In this document: one piece after another, positions 8,593 to 16,426 of the stretch
How the letters are laid out: every line of letters starts with the position of its first letter
Numbering within the stretch: the first letter of the stretch is position 1
Origin: CBDDKZ01 sp965230415
Lineage (GTDB): Bacteria; Bacteroidota; Bacteroidia; Cytophagales; JAAEPT01
Assembly (NCBI GenBank): GCA_965230415.1
Contig: CBDDKZ010000005.1
Location: forward strand, 3,410,001-3,474,000
Reading direction: 5' to 3'
Length of the DNA: 64,000 nucleotides
The notes under the pieces: generated by a model
What the model saw: the letters and a program-made list of their open reading frames with translations, nothing else
The model's database searches: none
Told to the model about the DNA's origin: nothing
Position numbers and translations under genes: made by a program

Positions 8593-10080
8593 ATGTTACT
8601 TCTAGGTTACGATATAGGTAGTTCCTCAATAAAGGCTTCTGTTATTAATGCTGATACCGGCGAAACACTGGGTACAGCACAATATCCGGAAGTAGAGATG
8701 GATATGATTGCTCACCATAATGGATGGGCTGAACAACACCCCGATACTTGGTGGGATCACATCAAGTCGGTTACTAAAAAACTATTTTCGGAGACAGGTT
8801 TGTCTTCAAAAGAGGTTGCTGCTATTGGTATAGCTTATCAAATGCACGGTCTTGTAGTGGTTGATAAAGACCTTAATGCGCTTCGGCCTTCCATTATCTG
8901 GTGCGATAGCCGTGCTGTTGAAATTGGAAACAAAGCATTTGAGGAGATAGGGGAATCGGCTTGCCTGAGAGCTTTGCTCAATTCACCTGGGAACTTTACA
9001 GCTTCGAAATTGGCTTGGGTTAAGCAAAACGAACCTGAACTATACGAAAAGATATATAAAGTAATGCTTCCTGGCGATTATATAGCTATGAAGTTAACAG
9101 GAGAGGTTAAAACAACACCTTCAGGGCTTTCGGAAGGTATATTCTGGGATTTTATTAAAGACGAACCTTCTGCGGAAGTTTTAGACTATTTCGGTTTTGA
9201 TAAAGACCTTATTCCTGAAATTGTTCCTACCTTTTCAGCACAAGGCGAAGTGAGTGCCGCTGTTTGTGAAGAATTGGGTTTTTCGGCAGGTACCAAAGTT
9301 GGTTATCGTGCAGGAGATCAGCCGAACAACGCATTTGCTCTAAATGCATTGAATCCGGGTGAAGTAGCAGCAACCGGAGGTACTTCAGGTGTAGTATATG
9401 GAATTATAGATGAGTTGCAGTTTGACCCTCAAAATAGAGTTAATTCTTTTGCACACGTGAATCACCAGTCAGGTGCACCGCGTGTTGGGGTGCTATTGTG
9501 TATTAATGGTGCTGGCCGTCAGTATAGCTGGTTAAAAAACCAGTTAGCACAGAATGGATTGAATTACTTTGATCTCGAAAAAATGGGTGGAGATGTCCCT
9601 GTGGGATCAGATGGTTTATCTGTGTTGCCGTTTGGTAATGGCGCTGAGCGTATTTTCCAGAATAAAGAAGTTGGAGGCCATATGAGTAATATGAACTTCA
9701 ACGTACATTCGTTTGCTCATTTGGTAAGGGCATCGTTAGAAGGAGTGGCTTTTTCTTTCATTTATGGTATGAATGTAATGAAAGAAATGGGTTTGGAATT
9801 GAGTGTTATCCGTGCAGGAAATGACAACATGTTTCAATCAACCATCTTTGGACAGACGATTTCAGAATTATCCGGAGCGAGAATCGAACTATTAGAAACG
9901 ACAGGTGCTGTTGGAGCAGCCCGGGGTGCGGGAATAGGAGTAGGGATCTATAAATCAGCGGAAGAGGCGTTTACGAAGTTACCTGTGACTAAAGTTTACG
10001 AACCAACAGCCTCCGTTAATGGCTCTTATGCAGATGCCTATGCTAATTGGATCGGTCAATTAGATCTAGTAAATGTGTAA
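8593..10080 (+). CDS. xylB: Xylulokinase
   Basis: A 495-residue FGGY-family carbohydrate kinase that phosphorylates D-xylulose to D-xylulose 5-phosphate in the cytoplasm. The first ATP/phosphate loop is visible at the N-terminus (GYDIGSSSIKA), the sugar-binding MHG segment at AYQMHGLVV, the catalytic aspartate D242 in YRAGDQPNN, and the C-terminal ATP site around GGTSGVVYG and RAGNDNMFQS. Length fits the family (about 480-500). It is the first gene after the palindromic operator and is followed 20 bases later by xylose isomerase, so the two are almost certainly co-transcribed. That neighbour makes xylulose the likely substrate over other FGGY sugars. Confidence 0.93.
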   Translation: MLLLGYDIGSSSIKASVINADTGETLGTAQYPEVEMDMIAHHNGWAEQHPDTWWDHIKSVTKKLFSETGLSSKEVAAIGIAYQMHGLVVVDKDLNALRPSIIWCDSRAVEIGNKAFEEIGESACLRALLNSPGNFTASKLAWVKQNEPELYEKIYKVMLPGDYIAMKLTGEVKTTPSGLSEGIFWDFIKDEPSAEVLDYFGFDKDLIPEIVPTFSAQGEVSAAVCEELGFSAGTKVGYRAGDQPNNAFALNALNPGEVAATGGTSGVVYGIIDELQFDPQNRVNSFAHVNHQSGAPRVGVLLCINGAGRQYSWLKNQLAQNGLNYFDLEKMGGDVPVGSDGLSVLPFGNGAERIFQNKEVGGHMSNMNFNVHSFAHLVRASLEGVAFSFIYGMNVMKEMGLELSVIRAGNDNMFQSTIFGQTISELSGARIELLETTGAVGAARGAGIGVGIYKSAEEAFTKLPVTKVYEPTASVNGSYADAYANWIGQLDLVNV

Positions 10081-10100
10081 TAATTTAAATTAAGAATAAA

Positions 10101-11429
10101 ATGTCTGTTACTTTAGGAAATACAGAATATTTCAAGGGGATTGATAAAATCCAGTTCGAAGGTAAAGAATCGGATAATCCACTTGCATTTAAGTACTACG
10201 ATGAAAATCAAGTAGTTGCTGGGAAAACAATGAAAGAACACTTCAAGTTCGCTATTGCTTACTGGCATACATTATGTGGTACAGGAAACGATCCATTTGG
10301 TCCGGGAACGAAAGAATTTCCGTGGTCTGTTAAAGCAGACGCTGTTGAGGCAGCCAAAGATAAAATGGATGCGGCATTCGAATTCATCACCAAAATTGGA
10401 GCTCCATATTACTGCTTCCACGACTTTGACTTAGTACAAGAAGGTGGTTCACTTTCCGAATCAGAAAGCAGACTACGTGCTATCGTTGATTATGCACAGG
10501 AGAAACAAGCAGCTTCAGGTGTGAAATTACTTTGGGGAACAGCAAACGCATTCTCTAATCCACGTTACATGAATGGTGCTTCTACTAACCCTGATTTTAA
10601 TGTAGTAGCTTATGCTGGTGCTCAGGTGAAAAATGCCATAGATGCTACTATTGAACTAGGTGGTGACGGTTATGTATTCTGGGGTGGACGTGAAGGTTAC
10701 ATGTCACTACTTAATACAAAAATGCGCAAGGAACTGGAGCACATGGGACGTTTCTTGGGAATGGCTCGTGACTATGCTCGTGCTCAAGGCTTTAAAGGTA
10801 CATTCTTTATAGAACCTAAGCCAATGGAACCTTCTAAGCACCAATACGATTTTGATTCGGCGACTGTGTTAGGTTTCTTAAATGAATTTGGTCTTCAGGA
10901 TGATTTCAAAATCAATATCGAAGTAAACCATGCTACATTGGCAAGCCATACTTTCCAGCACGAGTTGGATGTAGCTGCCAGTGTGGGTATGTTAGGATCT
11001 ATCGATGCTAACCGCGGTGACTATCAAAATGGATGGGATACTGACCAGTTCCCTAACAATCTTGGTGAGATTACTGAAGCGATGTTAGTATTATTAGAGC
11101 ACAATGTTGCTCTTGACGGCGGTATCAATTTTGACGCTAAGACAAGAAGAAATTCTACTGATTTGGTAGATATATTCCACGCACACATTGGAGGTATGGA
11201 TGTTTTTGCCCGTTCATTGTTGATCGCAAATGATATTATCGAAAAGTCTAACTACGTAAGTCTTCGCAATGAGCGTTATGCTTCATTCGATTCAGGTGCA
11301 GGTAAAGATTTTGAAGATGGTAAATTAACGCTTCAGGATTTACACAAGTATGCATCAGACAATGGTGAGCCTGCTATGACAAGCGGTAAGCAGGAATTGT
11401 TCGAGAATATCGTAAATCAATACATTTAA
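10101..11429 (+). CDS. xylA: Xylose isomerase
   Basis: A 442-residue enzyme interconverting D-xylose and D-xylulose, the first cytoplasmic step of the isomerase pathway. The family signature FHDFDL gives the catalytic pair H107 and D110. The metal-binding segments EPKPMEPSKHQYD, NIEVNHATLASH and DANRGD are all present. Length matches the E. coli-type (class II) enzyme of about 440 residues. The ATG lies 20 bases after the xylB stop. A hairpin follows the gene before the transporter gene, which may lower or terminate read-through. Confidence 0.96.
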   Translation: MSVTLGNTEYFKGIDKIQFEGKESDNPLAFKYYDENQVVAGKTMKEHFKFAIAYWHTLCGTGNDPFGPGTKEFPWSVKADAVEAAKDKMDAAFEFITKIGAPYYCFHDFDLVQEGGSLSESESRLRAIVDYAQEKQAASGVKLLWGTANAFSNPRYMNGASTNPDFNVVAYAGAQVKNAIDATIELGGDGYVFWGGREGYMSLLNTKMRKELEHMGRFLGMARDYARAQGFKGTFFIEPKPMEPSKHQYDFDSATVLGFLNEFGLQDDFKINIEVNHATLASHTFQHELDVAASVGMLGSIDANRGDYQNGWDTDQFPNNLGEITEAMLVLLEHNVALDGGINFDAKTRRNSTDLVDIFHAHIGGMDVFARSLLIANDIIEKSNYVSLRNERYASFDSGAGKDFEDGKLTLQDLHKYASDNGEPAMTSGKQELFENIVNQYI

Positions 11430-11439
11430 TTTATTTTAC

Positions 11440-11447
11440 TATATTTG
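11440..11447 (+). promoter_or_regulatory. Candidate -7 box before the xylose transporter gene
   Basis: TATATTTG matches TAnnTTTG exactly and lies 10 bases after the xylA stop. Transcription would begin just before the hairpin at 11456-11490. No TTTG or TTG at the usual -33 distance was found, so this is weak. Confidence 0.3.
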
Positions 11448-11455
11448 ATTGATAA

Positions 11456-11490
11456 TAAGAGTTGGCATATTATGTCAACTCTTAATTTTT
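11456..11490 (+). terminator. Hairpin with U-rich tail between xylA and the transporter gene
   Basis: TAAGAGTTG (11456-11464) pairs with CAACTCTTA (11476-11484). The inner bases can extend the stem through a G-T pair, and the hairpin is followed by ATTTTT. It resembles an intrinsic terminator and may partly separate xylBA expression from the transporter gene, or act as a leader hairpin or mRNA-stability element. Confidence 0.55.
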
Positions 11491-11510
11491 GCGTATAAAC
11501 CTACTGAAAT

Positions 11511-12944
11511 ATGAAATCTAACAATACCCTCTTTATTACAGGGGTAACACTTGTGGCCACATTAGGGGGGCTTTTGTTTGGGTATGATACTGCGGTAATA
11601 TCTGGCACAACTTCTTCCTTGGAGAAATTTTTTGTAGAACCTAAAGGTCTAGATGAGTTCGATTCCAATTTTTGGAGTGGATTTATTATATCTAGTGCTT
11701 TACTTGGTTGTATAATTGGTGGTATTGCAGCAGGTTGGATAAGCGACCAATTTGGTCGGAAAAAAGCATTAATATTATCAGCTGTTCTCTTTTTAATTTC
11801 CGCCATAGGGTCTATGTATCCGGAGATCGGTGTAGGTGGATTTGGTGCCATGGGCGATGGCGCTATGACCTTGTTTATTATTTATAGGATAATAGGTGGT
11901 GTAGGTGTAGGTATCGCATCAATGAATTCACCATTATACATATCAGAAATAGCTCCGGCAACTATTCGCGGACGCCTCGTATCATTAAATCAATTGGCTA
12001 TTGTATTTGGTATGGTTGTAGTCTATTTTGTGAACTATCTTATTGCGCTTCAAGGTGATGAGGCTTGGTTAAACACTATCGGGTGGCGCTATATGTTTGG
12101 ATCAGAAATAGTGCCGGCAACACTATTCTTGATCTTTTTATTGTTTGTTCCAGAAACTCCAAGGTGGCTGGTAATGAATAATAGAGAAGATGATGCTATC
12201 GGCGTTTTAGGCAAACTTTTTTCGGCAGAAAAAGGTAAAGATGTCCTTGGTGATATTAAAAAATCAATACTGAGTGATGAAAAAGGTAGTTTATTGGCGT
12301 TTGGTAGTTTAGTTATAATTGTAGGTGTTTTGCTTTCAGCATTCCAACAGTTTATTGGAATTAACTCAGTGCTTTACTATGCGCCAAGTATATTCAAAAG
12401 TATGGGAATGAAAATGGAGGCATCCATGATCACGACAATATTAGTTGGAGTTGTGAATTTTGCGTTTACCATAATAGCCATTTTTACTGTTGATAGATTT
12501 GGTCGTAAACCACTAATGTTGATTGGTGCTATAGGTATGGGCGTTTGCATGTTGGTTTTAGGTACTAGTTTTTATGCTCTAGCTGGCCCTGGACTAAAAC
12601 TTACTTGTATGATAGGTTATATGGCTGGATTTGCAATGTCTTGGGGACCAGTTACCTGGGTGCTTCTATCTGAAATGTATCCTAACAAAATAAGAAGTTG
12701 GGCAATGTCAATCGCAGTCGCGGCTCAATGGATTTGCAATTGGATCGTATCACAAACTTTCCCAATGATGAAAGATAGTACTTATTTGAAAGAGACTTTT
12801 AATAATGGATTTCCTTATTGGGTATATGGTGTAATGTGTATCATTGCGGCTTTAATAGTTTGGAAATTAGTACCTGAAACCAAAGGAAAAACCCTGGAAG
12901 AAATGGAAGAAGTTTGGGGTGGAGAAAAGCAGGATAGAGCTTAG
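11511..12944 (+). CDS. xylT: MFS sugar/proton symporter, probable D-xylose transporter
   Basis: A 477-residue inner-membrane protein of the major facilitator sugar-porter family with about 12 hydrophobic segments. Family motifs are clear: GGLLFGYDTAVISG in helix 1, DQFGRKKA in the first cytoplasmic loop, PETPRWL after helix 6, DRFGRKPL in the loop between helices 8 and 9, and VPETKGKTLEEME at the C-terminus. It resembles XylE-type xylose/H+ symporters. Substrate is inferred from position directly after xylB-xylA, since sequence alone does not separate xylose from glucose, arabinose or galactose porters. The symbol follows the usage for Bacteroides xylose transporters. Confidence 0.87.
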   Translation: MKSNNTLFITGVTLVATLGGLLFGYDTAVISGTTSSLEKFFVEPKGLDEFDSNFWSGFIISSALLGCIIGGIAAGWISDQFGRKKALILSAVLFLISAIGSMYPEIGVGGFGAMGDGAMTLFIIYRIIGGVGVGIASMNSPLYISEIAPATIRGRLVSLNQLAIVFGMVVVYFVNYLIALQGDEAWLNTIGWRYMFGSEIVPATLFLIFLLFVPETPRWLVMNNREDDAIGVLGKLFSAEKGKDVLGDIKKSILSDEKGSLLAFGSLVIIVGVLLSAFQQFIGINSVLYYAPSIFKSMGMKMEASMITTILVGVVNFAFTIIAIFTVDRFGRKPLMLIGAIGMGVCMLVLGTSFYALAGPGLKLTCMIGYMAGFAMSWGPVTWVLLSEMYPNKIRSWAMSIAVAAQWICNWIVSQTFPMMKDSTYLKETFNNGFPYWVYGVMCIIAALIVWKLVPETKGKTLEEMEEVWGGEKQDRA

Positions 12945-12972
12945 CTCAATTCCTGTAAAAAAAAACGTTTAA

Positions 12973-13006
12973 TTGCAGACTTAAATCACATATTTTAGTA
13001 GGTTTG
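12973..13006 (+). promoter_or_regulatory. Promoter of the transaldolase gene
   Basis: TAGGTTTG (12999-13006) matches the -7 consensus and a TTG (12973-12975) lies 23 bases upstream as a -33 element. The implied leader is about 30 bases. This suggests the transaldolase gene can be transcribed independently of the xyl genes. Confidence 0.45.
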
Positions 13007-13042
13007 CAGCATTACAAAAATTGAATTTAAACAAATTAAGAT

Positions 13043-13699
13043 ATGAAGTTCTTTATTGATACAGCCAATCTTGCAGACATCCAGGAAGCACACGATTTAG
13101 GAGTTTTGGATGGTGTTACTACAAACCCTTCGTTAATGGCTAAAGAAGGTATAAGTGGCGACGAAAATGTCAAAAATCATTACAAAGCAATTTGTGATAT
13201 CGTTGAAGATAAAGTGAGTGCAGAAGTTATCGCTACCGACTATGACGGTATGATAGCTGAAGGTGAAGAACTTGCTGCTTTAGATGACAAGATTGTGGTG
13301 AAAATTCCGATGATCAAAGATGGTATCAAAGCAATCAAGCATTTCTCTTCTAAGGGAATTCGTACAAACTGCACCTTGATTTTTAGCCCTGGGCAAGCAT
13401 TGTTAGCAGCAAAAGCCGGTGCTACCTATGTTTCTCCGTTCTTGGGACGTTTAGATGATGTAGGACACGACGGACTTCAGCTGATCGAAGATATTCGTAC
13501 AATATTTGACAATTACGGATTTGCTACAGAAATTCTTTCTGCATCCGTACGTCATGTACCGCATTTATTAGAGTGCGCACAAATTGGTTCAGATGTTGTG
13601 ACTTGTCCGTTAAAAGTAATTACTGGACTATTGAATCACCCATTAACCGACAAAGGTTTGGCGCAGTTCTTGGCTGATCATGCCAAAGTTAACGCTTAG
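13043..13699 (+). CDS. tal: Transaldolase / fructose-6-phosphate aldolase family protein
   Basis: A 218-residue class I aldolase of the short transaldolase (FSA/TalC) subfamily, which forms a TIM barrel. It starts with the family hallmark MKFFIDTANLADI, has TTNPSL near residue 27, and the Schiff-base lysine K87 in VVKIPM. TNCTLIFS, FLGRLDD and EILSASVR are also typical. It probably transfers a dihydroxyacetone unit in the non-oxidative pentose phosphate pathway, so it would drain xylulose 5-phosphate made by the adjacent xyl genes. The short subfamily includes both transaldolases and fructose-6-phosphate aldolases; sequence alone does not decide. It ends in a strong terminator. Confidence 0.9.
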   Translation: MKFFIDTANLADIQEAHDLGVLDGVTTNPSLMAKEGISGDENVKNHYKAICDIVEDKVSAEVIATDYDGMIAEGEELAALDDKIVVKIPMIKDGIKAIKHFSSKGIRTNCTLIFSPGQALLAAKAGATYVSPFLGRLDDVGHDGLQLIEDIRTIFDNYGFATEILSASVRHVPHLLECAQIGSDVVTCPLKVITGLLNHPLTDKGLAQFLADHAKVNA

Positions 13700-13732
13700 T
13701 ATTTAAAGCAGACTTTAAAAAATAATAGATAG

Positions 13733-13765
13733 AAGGTATCGTAATTTATTACGATACCTTTTTTT
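13733..13765 (+). terminator. Intrinsic terminator after the transaldolase gene
   Basis: A perfect 12-bp stem, AAGGTATCGTAA (13733-13744) with TTACGATACCTT (13749-13760), loop TTTA, followed by a T-run. It closes the xylose gene cluster. Confidence 0.9.
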
Positions 13766-13863
13766 ATTTGTTAATTGTAGATGAACACCTTTAATATGTC
13801 AAAATAATTGGAATATAGGTGCTACTTTTTTACGGAAATGCATGTTTTTATGTAAATAATTTA

Positions 13864-13871
13864 TAGTTTTG
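13864..13871 (+). promoter_or_regulatory. -7 promoter box of tRNA-Cys
   Basis: TAGTTTTG matches TAnnTTTG and ends 15 bases before the tRNA 5' end, the spacing expected for a short pre-tRNA leader. No clear -33 TTTG was found. Confidence 0.5.
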
Positions 13872-13886
13872 TAGCCGTTAAAAGAA

Positions 13887-13957
13887 GGCGTCGTGGCCGA
13901 GAGGCTAGGCATGGGTCTGCAAAACCTAGTACAGCGGTTCGAATCCGCTCGACGCCT
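13887..13957 (+). tRNA. tRNA-Cys (anticodon GCA)
   Basis: A full cloverleaf of 71 bases. The acceptor stem GGCGTCG pairs with CGACGCC and the discriminator base is U, the identity base for tRNA-Cys. The anticodon loop CTGCAAA carries GCA at 13919-13921 and the T-loop is TTCGAAT. The CCA end is not encoded. A terminator hairpin follows directly. Confidence 0.95.
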
Positions 13958-13960
13958 CAA

Positions 13961-13994
13961 AAGGCTGTTTCTAGAAGTAGAAACAGCCTTTTTT
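13961..13994 (+). terminator. Intrinsic terminator after tRNA-Cys
   Basis: A perfect 13-bp stem, AAGGCTGTTTCTA (13961-13973) with TAGAAACAGCCTT (13978-13990), loop GAAG, followed by a T-tract. It lies 3 bases beyond the tRNA. Confidence 0.9.
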
Positions 13995-14124
13995 ATGCAC
14001 TCTTACTATTTTTACCTAAAATTATTTCTGTTTCCAAAACCAGTGCTTAGTATCTCGCGTTTAATCTTTTTTGATATACATGTCAAAAAGGGTATCGGCT
14101 TGTAGCGTGAAAAATACTGGACAT

Positions 14125-15798
14125 ATGACACAAGAAAATTCTAAGAACAGCTTTTTTAAAAATTTGAAGTATGATTTGCCTGCTTCAATTGTTGTATTTC
14201 TGGTGGCGCTGCCACTATGTTTGGGAATAGCAGTAGCTTCCGGTGTAGATGCTGTGACCGGTGTAATAGCGGGTATTGTGGGTGGAATCGTTGTGGCATC
14301 TATTAGTGGTTCGCGACTGGGTGTAAGCGGGCCCGCAGCAGGCCTGGCAGCAATAGTATTTAGTTATGTAGGTCAATACAATTATGAGATTTTCTTAGTT
14401 GGAGTTATTTTGGCTGGTGTATTTCAGGTAATCTTCGGTTATATCAAAGCAGGAGTTATCGCCGATTACTTCCCCTCAAATGTTATAAAAGGGATGTTAG
14501 CCGCCATTGGTATTCTCCTTATTTTAAAACAAATACCACATGCATTTGGAGATGACAAGGATCCGGTTGGAGACGATGCTTATCAGCAAGTGGATGGTAA
14601 AAATACATTCACCGAGATATTGGACGCACTGTCTGATCCTCAATGGGGCGCATTTATTATTGTCGTGGTTTCTATGGGGATTCTGTTGTTATGGAAAACC
14701 AAAGCTATCAGTTCTAACAAAGTGCTAAAACTCATTCCGGCACCTCTACTTGTAGTTATATTTGGTGTCTCCGCAAATAGCCTGTTTAAGTCCGGTTTAC
14801 CTAATTTAGCACTCGCGCCGGAACATTTAGTTTCAGTACCAGTTAGCGATAACCTTGTCCATTTCTTCAATGGACTCTCACGACCAAACTTTTCGATTCT
14901 CTGGAAAGTTGATGAAACAGTTGAGGGTTGGCATTCATTAGGAGATCAATGGTCTGCAGTGATTATTATGGCCTTCACAATTGCATTGGTGGCTAGTTTG
15001 GAATCGCTACTCTCTGTTGAAGCTACCGATAAATTAGACCCTAATAGAGGGGTTACGCCTACAAACAGGGAGTTATTGGCACAAGGAACTGGAAATATTG
15101 TTTCCGGGTTGTTGGGGGGCTTACCTATTACTCAGGTAATTGTAAGAAGTTCGGCCAATGTCAACGCGGGAGGTAAATCAAAATTTTCAGCCATTATCCA
15201 CGGAGGTTTTTTGCTGGTATCCGTTTTATTATTACCTGTATATTTAAACTATATTCCTTTATCTTGTTTAGCGGCGATACTCATTATGACGGGGTATAAA
15301 CTAGCGAATATTAATTTAATCAAGAGTATGTGGAAACTTGGATTTAGACAATTTTTCCCATTTGCACTCACAATAGCTGTCATTTTGGCTAAAGATTTGC
15401 TGGTGGGCATTACCGTCGGTTTAATTGTATCCATATTCTTTATTTTGCAGGATAATCGTAAAAAAGAACCTTTTGATGTACGGGTAAAACGTTTAAAAGA
15501 TAATCCTGAAGGATACAAGTACCAGGTTTTAATCACTTTTCATGAAGAGGTTACCTATCTAAATAAAACACTAATCCTACTTTCGTTGCACGATATCCCC
15601 GAAAATTCAGAAGTTCTCGTAGATGCTTCTAATACAGAATATATTTCTCAGGATGTAATGGATGCCATTCAAGAATTTCAGAACAGTAATGCTAATGAAC
15701 GAAATATAAAACTGAACTATAAAAGTAAGGAAATCGTTCAGTACGATATTGATGACAGTGTAATTGAAAAGGCCGTTTCAAAGCACCAATCCAGCTAG
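14125..15798 (+). CDS. SulP family inorganic anion transporter
   Basis: A 557-residue membrane protein. The start at MTQENSKNSFFKNLKYDLPAS is preferred over an in-frame start 18 codons upstream because it gives the usual short cytoplasmic N-terminus. Features of the SLC26/SulP family are the helix 1 segment VVFLVALPLCLGIAVASG, the SGSRLGVSGPAAGLAA segment, ESLLSVEATDKLD, and a compact C-terminal STAS-like domain (about residues 450-555, VLVDASNTEYISQDVMDAI). SulP proteins carry sulfate, bicarbonate or other anions, often with Na+ or H+. Short Bacteroidota members are often suspected bicarbonate transporters, but no carbonic anhydrase gene lies beside this one and the substrate is open. It is convergent with the following TerB-like gene. 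Confidence 0.88.
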   Translation: MTQENSKNSFFKNLKYDLPASIVVFLVALPLCLGIAVASGVDAVTGVIAGIVGGIVVASISGSRLGVSGPAAGLAAIVFSYVGQYNYEIFLVGVILAGVFQVIFGYIKAGVIADYFPSNVIKGMLAAIGILLILKQIPHAFGDDKDPVGDDAYQQVDGKNTFTEILDALSDPQWGAFIIVVVSMGILLLWKTKAISSNKVLKLIPAPLLVVIFGVSANSLFKSGLPNLALAPEHLVSVPVSDNLVHFFNGLSRPNFSILWKVDETVEGWHSLGDQWSAVIIMAFTIALVASLESLLSVEATDKLDPNRGVTPTNRELLAQGTGNIVSGLLGGLPITQVIVRSSANVNAGGKSKFSAIIHGGFLLVSVLLLPVYLNYIPLSCLAAILIMTGYKLANINLIKSMWKLGFRQFFPFALTIAVILAKDLLVGITVGLIVSIFFILQDNRKKEPFDVRVKRLKDNPEGYKYQVLITFHEEVTYLNKTLILLSLHDIPENSEVLVDASNTEYISQDVMDAIQEFQNSNANERNIKLNYKSKEIVQYDIDDSVIEKAVSKHQSS

Positions 15799-15832
15799 AG
15801 CCTTATCGCGAAAGGTCTAACTTTTTAGGTGT

Positions 15833-16270
15833 TCAGGATAGTTTTTTGCGCATAAACTGCTTGGTGAGATCGAAGATGTCGGTCTTATTTAATTGTTGTT
15901 CAAGTCCTTCCAAAATCTTTGTGACAATAAAAGCGGAACTTGTTTTTCGAAATCCGAGTTTGTTAGCGAAGGATGTGACAAAGTCCATTTCATCTTCCTC
16001 AATGATACCATCTGCCATCATTACCAATGTAAGGTCGTACAATTGATCAAATTTTTCTTGATCCCCTTCAGGAATGATTAATTTGTTTTTTTCTGAACTG
16101 GTGAGAAAATCTTTAATTTCTACCTCACTAAATCCACGTTCTTTTCCTATTTTTATGATAACTTCTACTTCCGATTGGTCGATCGAATTATCAGAGCGAG
16201 CCATCAATATTAAATTTTTGAGATGTGACTCGTTTTGTGCAACTTTCTTACTTCCAAAAAGAGAAATCAT
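15833..16270 (-). CDS. TerB-like (tellurite-resistance TerB family) protein
   Basis: A 145-residue soluble acidic protein without a signal peptide. Two helical repeats carry the TerB-type pattern: ILMARSDNSIDQSEVEVI near residue 21 and TLVMMADGIIEEDEMDFV near residue 80, each a helix, an acidic D/E-rich turn and another helix. TerB domains bind metal ions and occur in many stress and phage-defence contexts as well as singly. No other ter gene is nearby, so a role in tellurite resistance should not be assumed. The single gene is flanked by a convergent transporter and a divergent adhesin gene. Confidence 0.65.
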   Translation of the reverse strand: MISLFGSKKVAQNESHLKNLILMARSDNSIDQSEVEVIIKIGKERGFSEVEIKDFLTSSEKNKLIIPEGDQEKFDQLYDLTLVMMADGIIEEDEMDFVTSFANKLGFRKTSSAFIVTKILEGLEQQLNKTDIFDLTKQFMRKKLS

Positions 16271-16426
16271 ATAAATAGTATTTTATAATGCTTTATAAAC
16301 GTGAAAATTATCAAAAAAGATACTTTTAACTATCAATTTCCCATATAAAGTAGAATATATCATAAAATTCAACGAATTTTATAGGGGACTCAACGACAAT
16401 ATTACATTAATAGAAAAAGATTTCGA

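Noticed and set aside
15833..16270. Tellurite-resistance function for the TerB-like protein
   Set aside because: Only one TerB-like domain gene is present, with no terA, terC, terD or terZ nearby.
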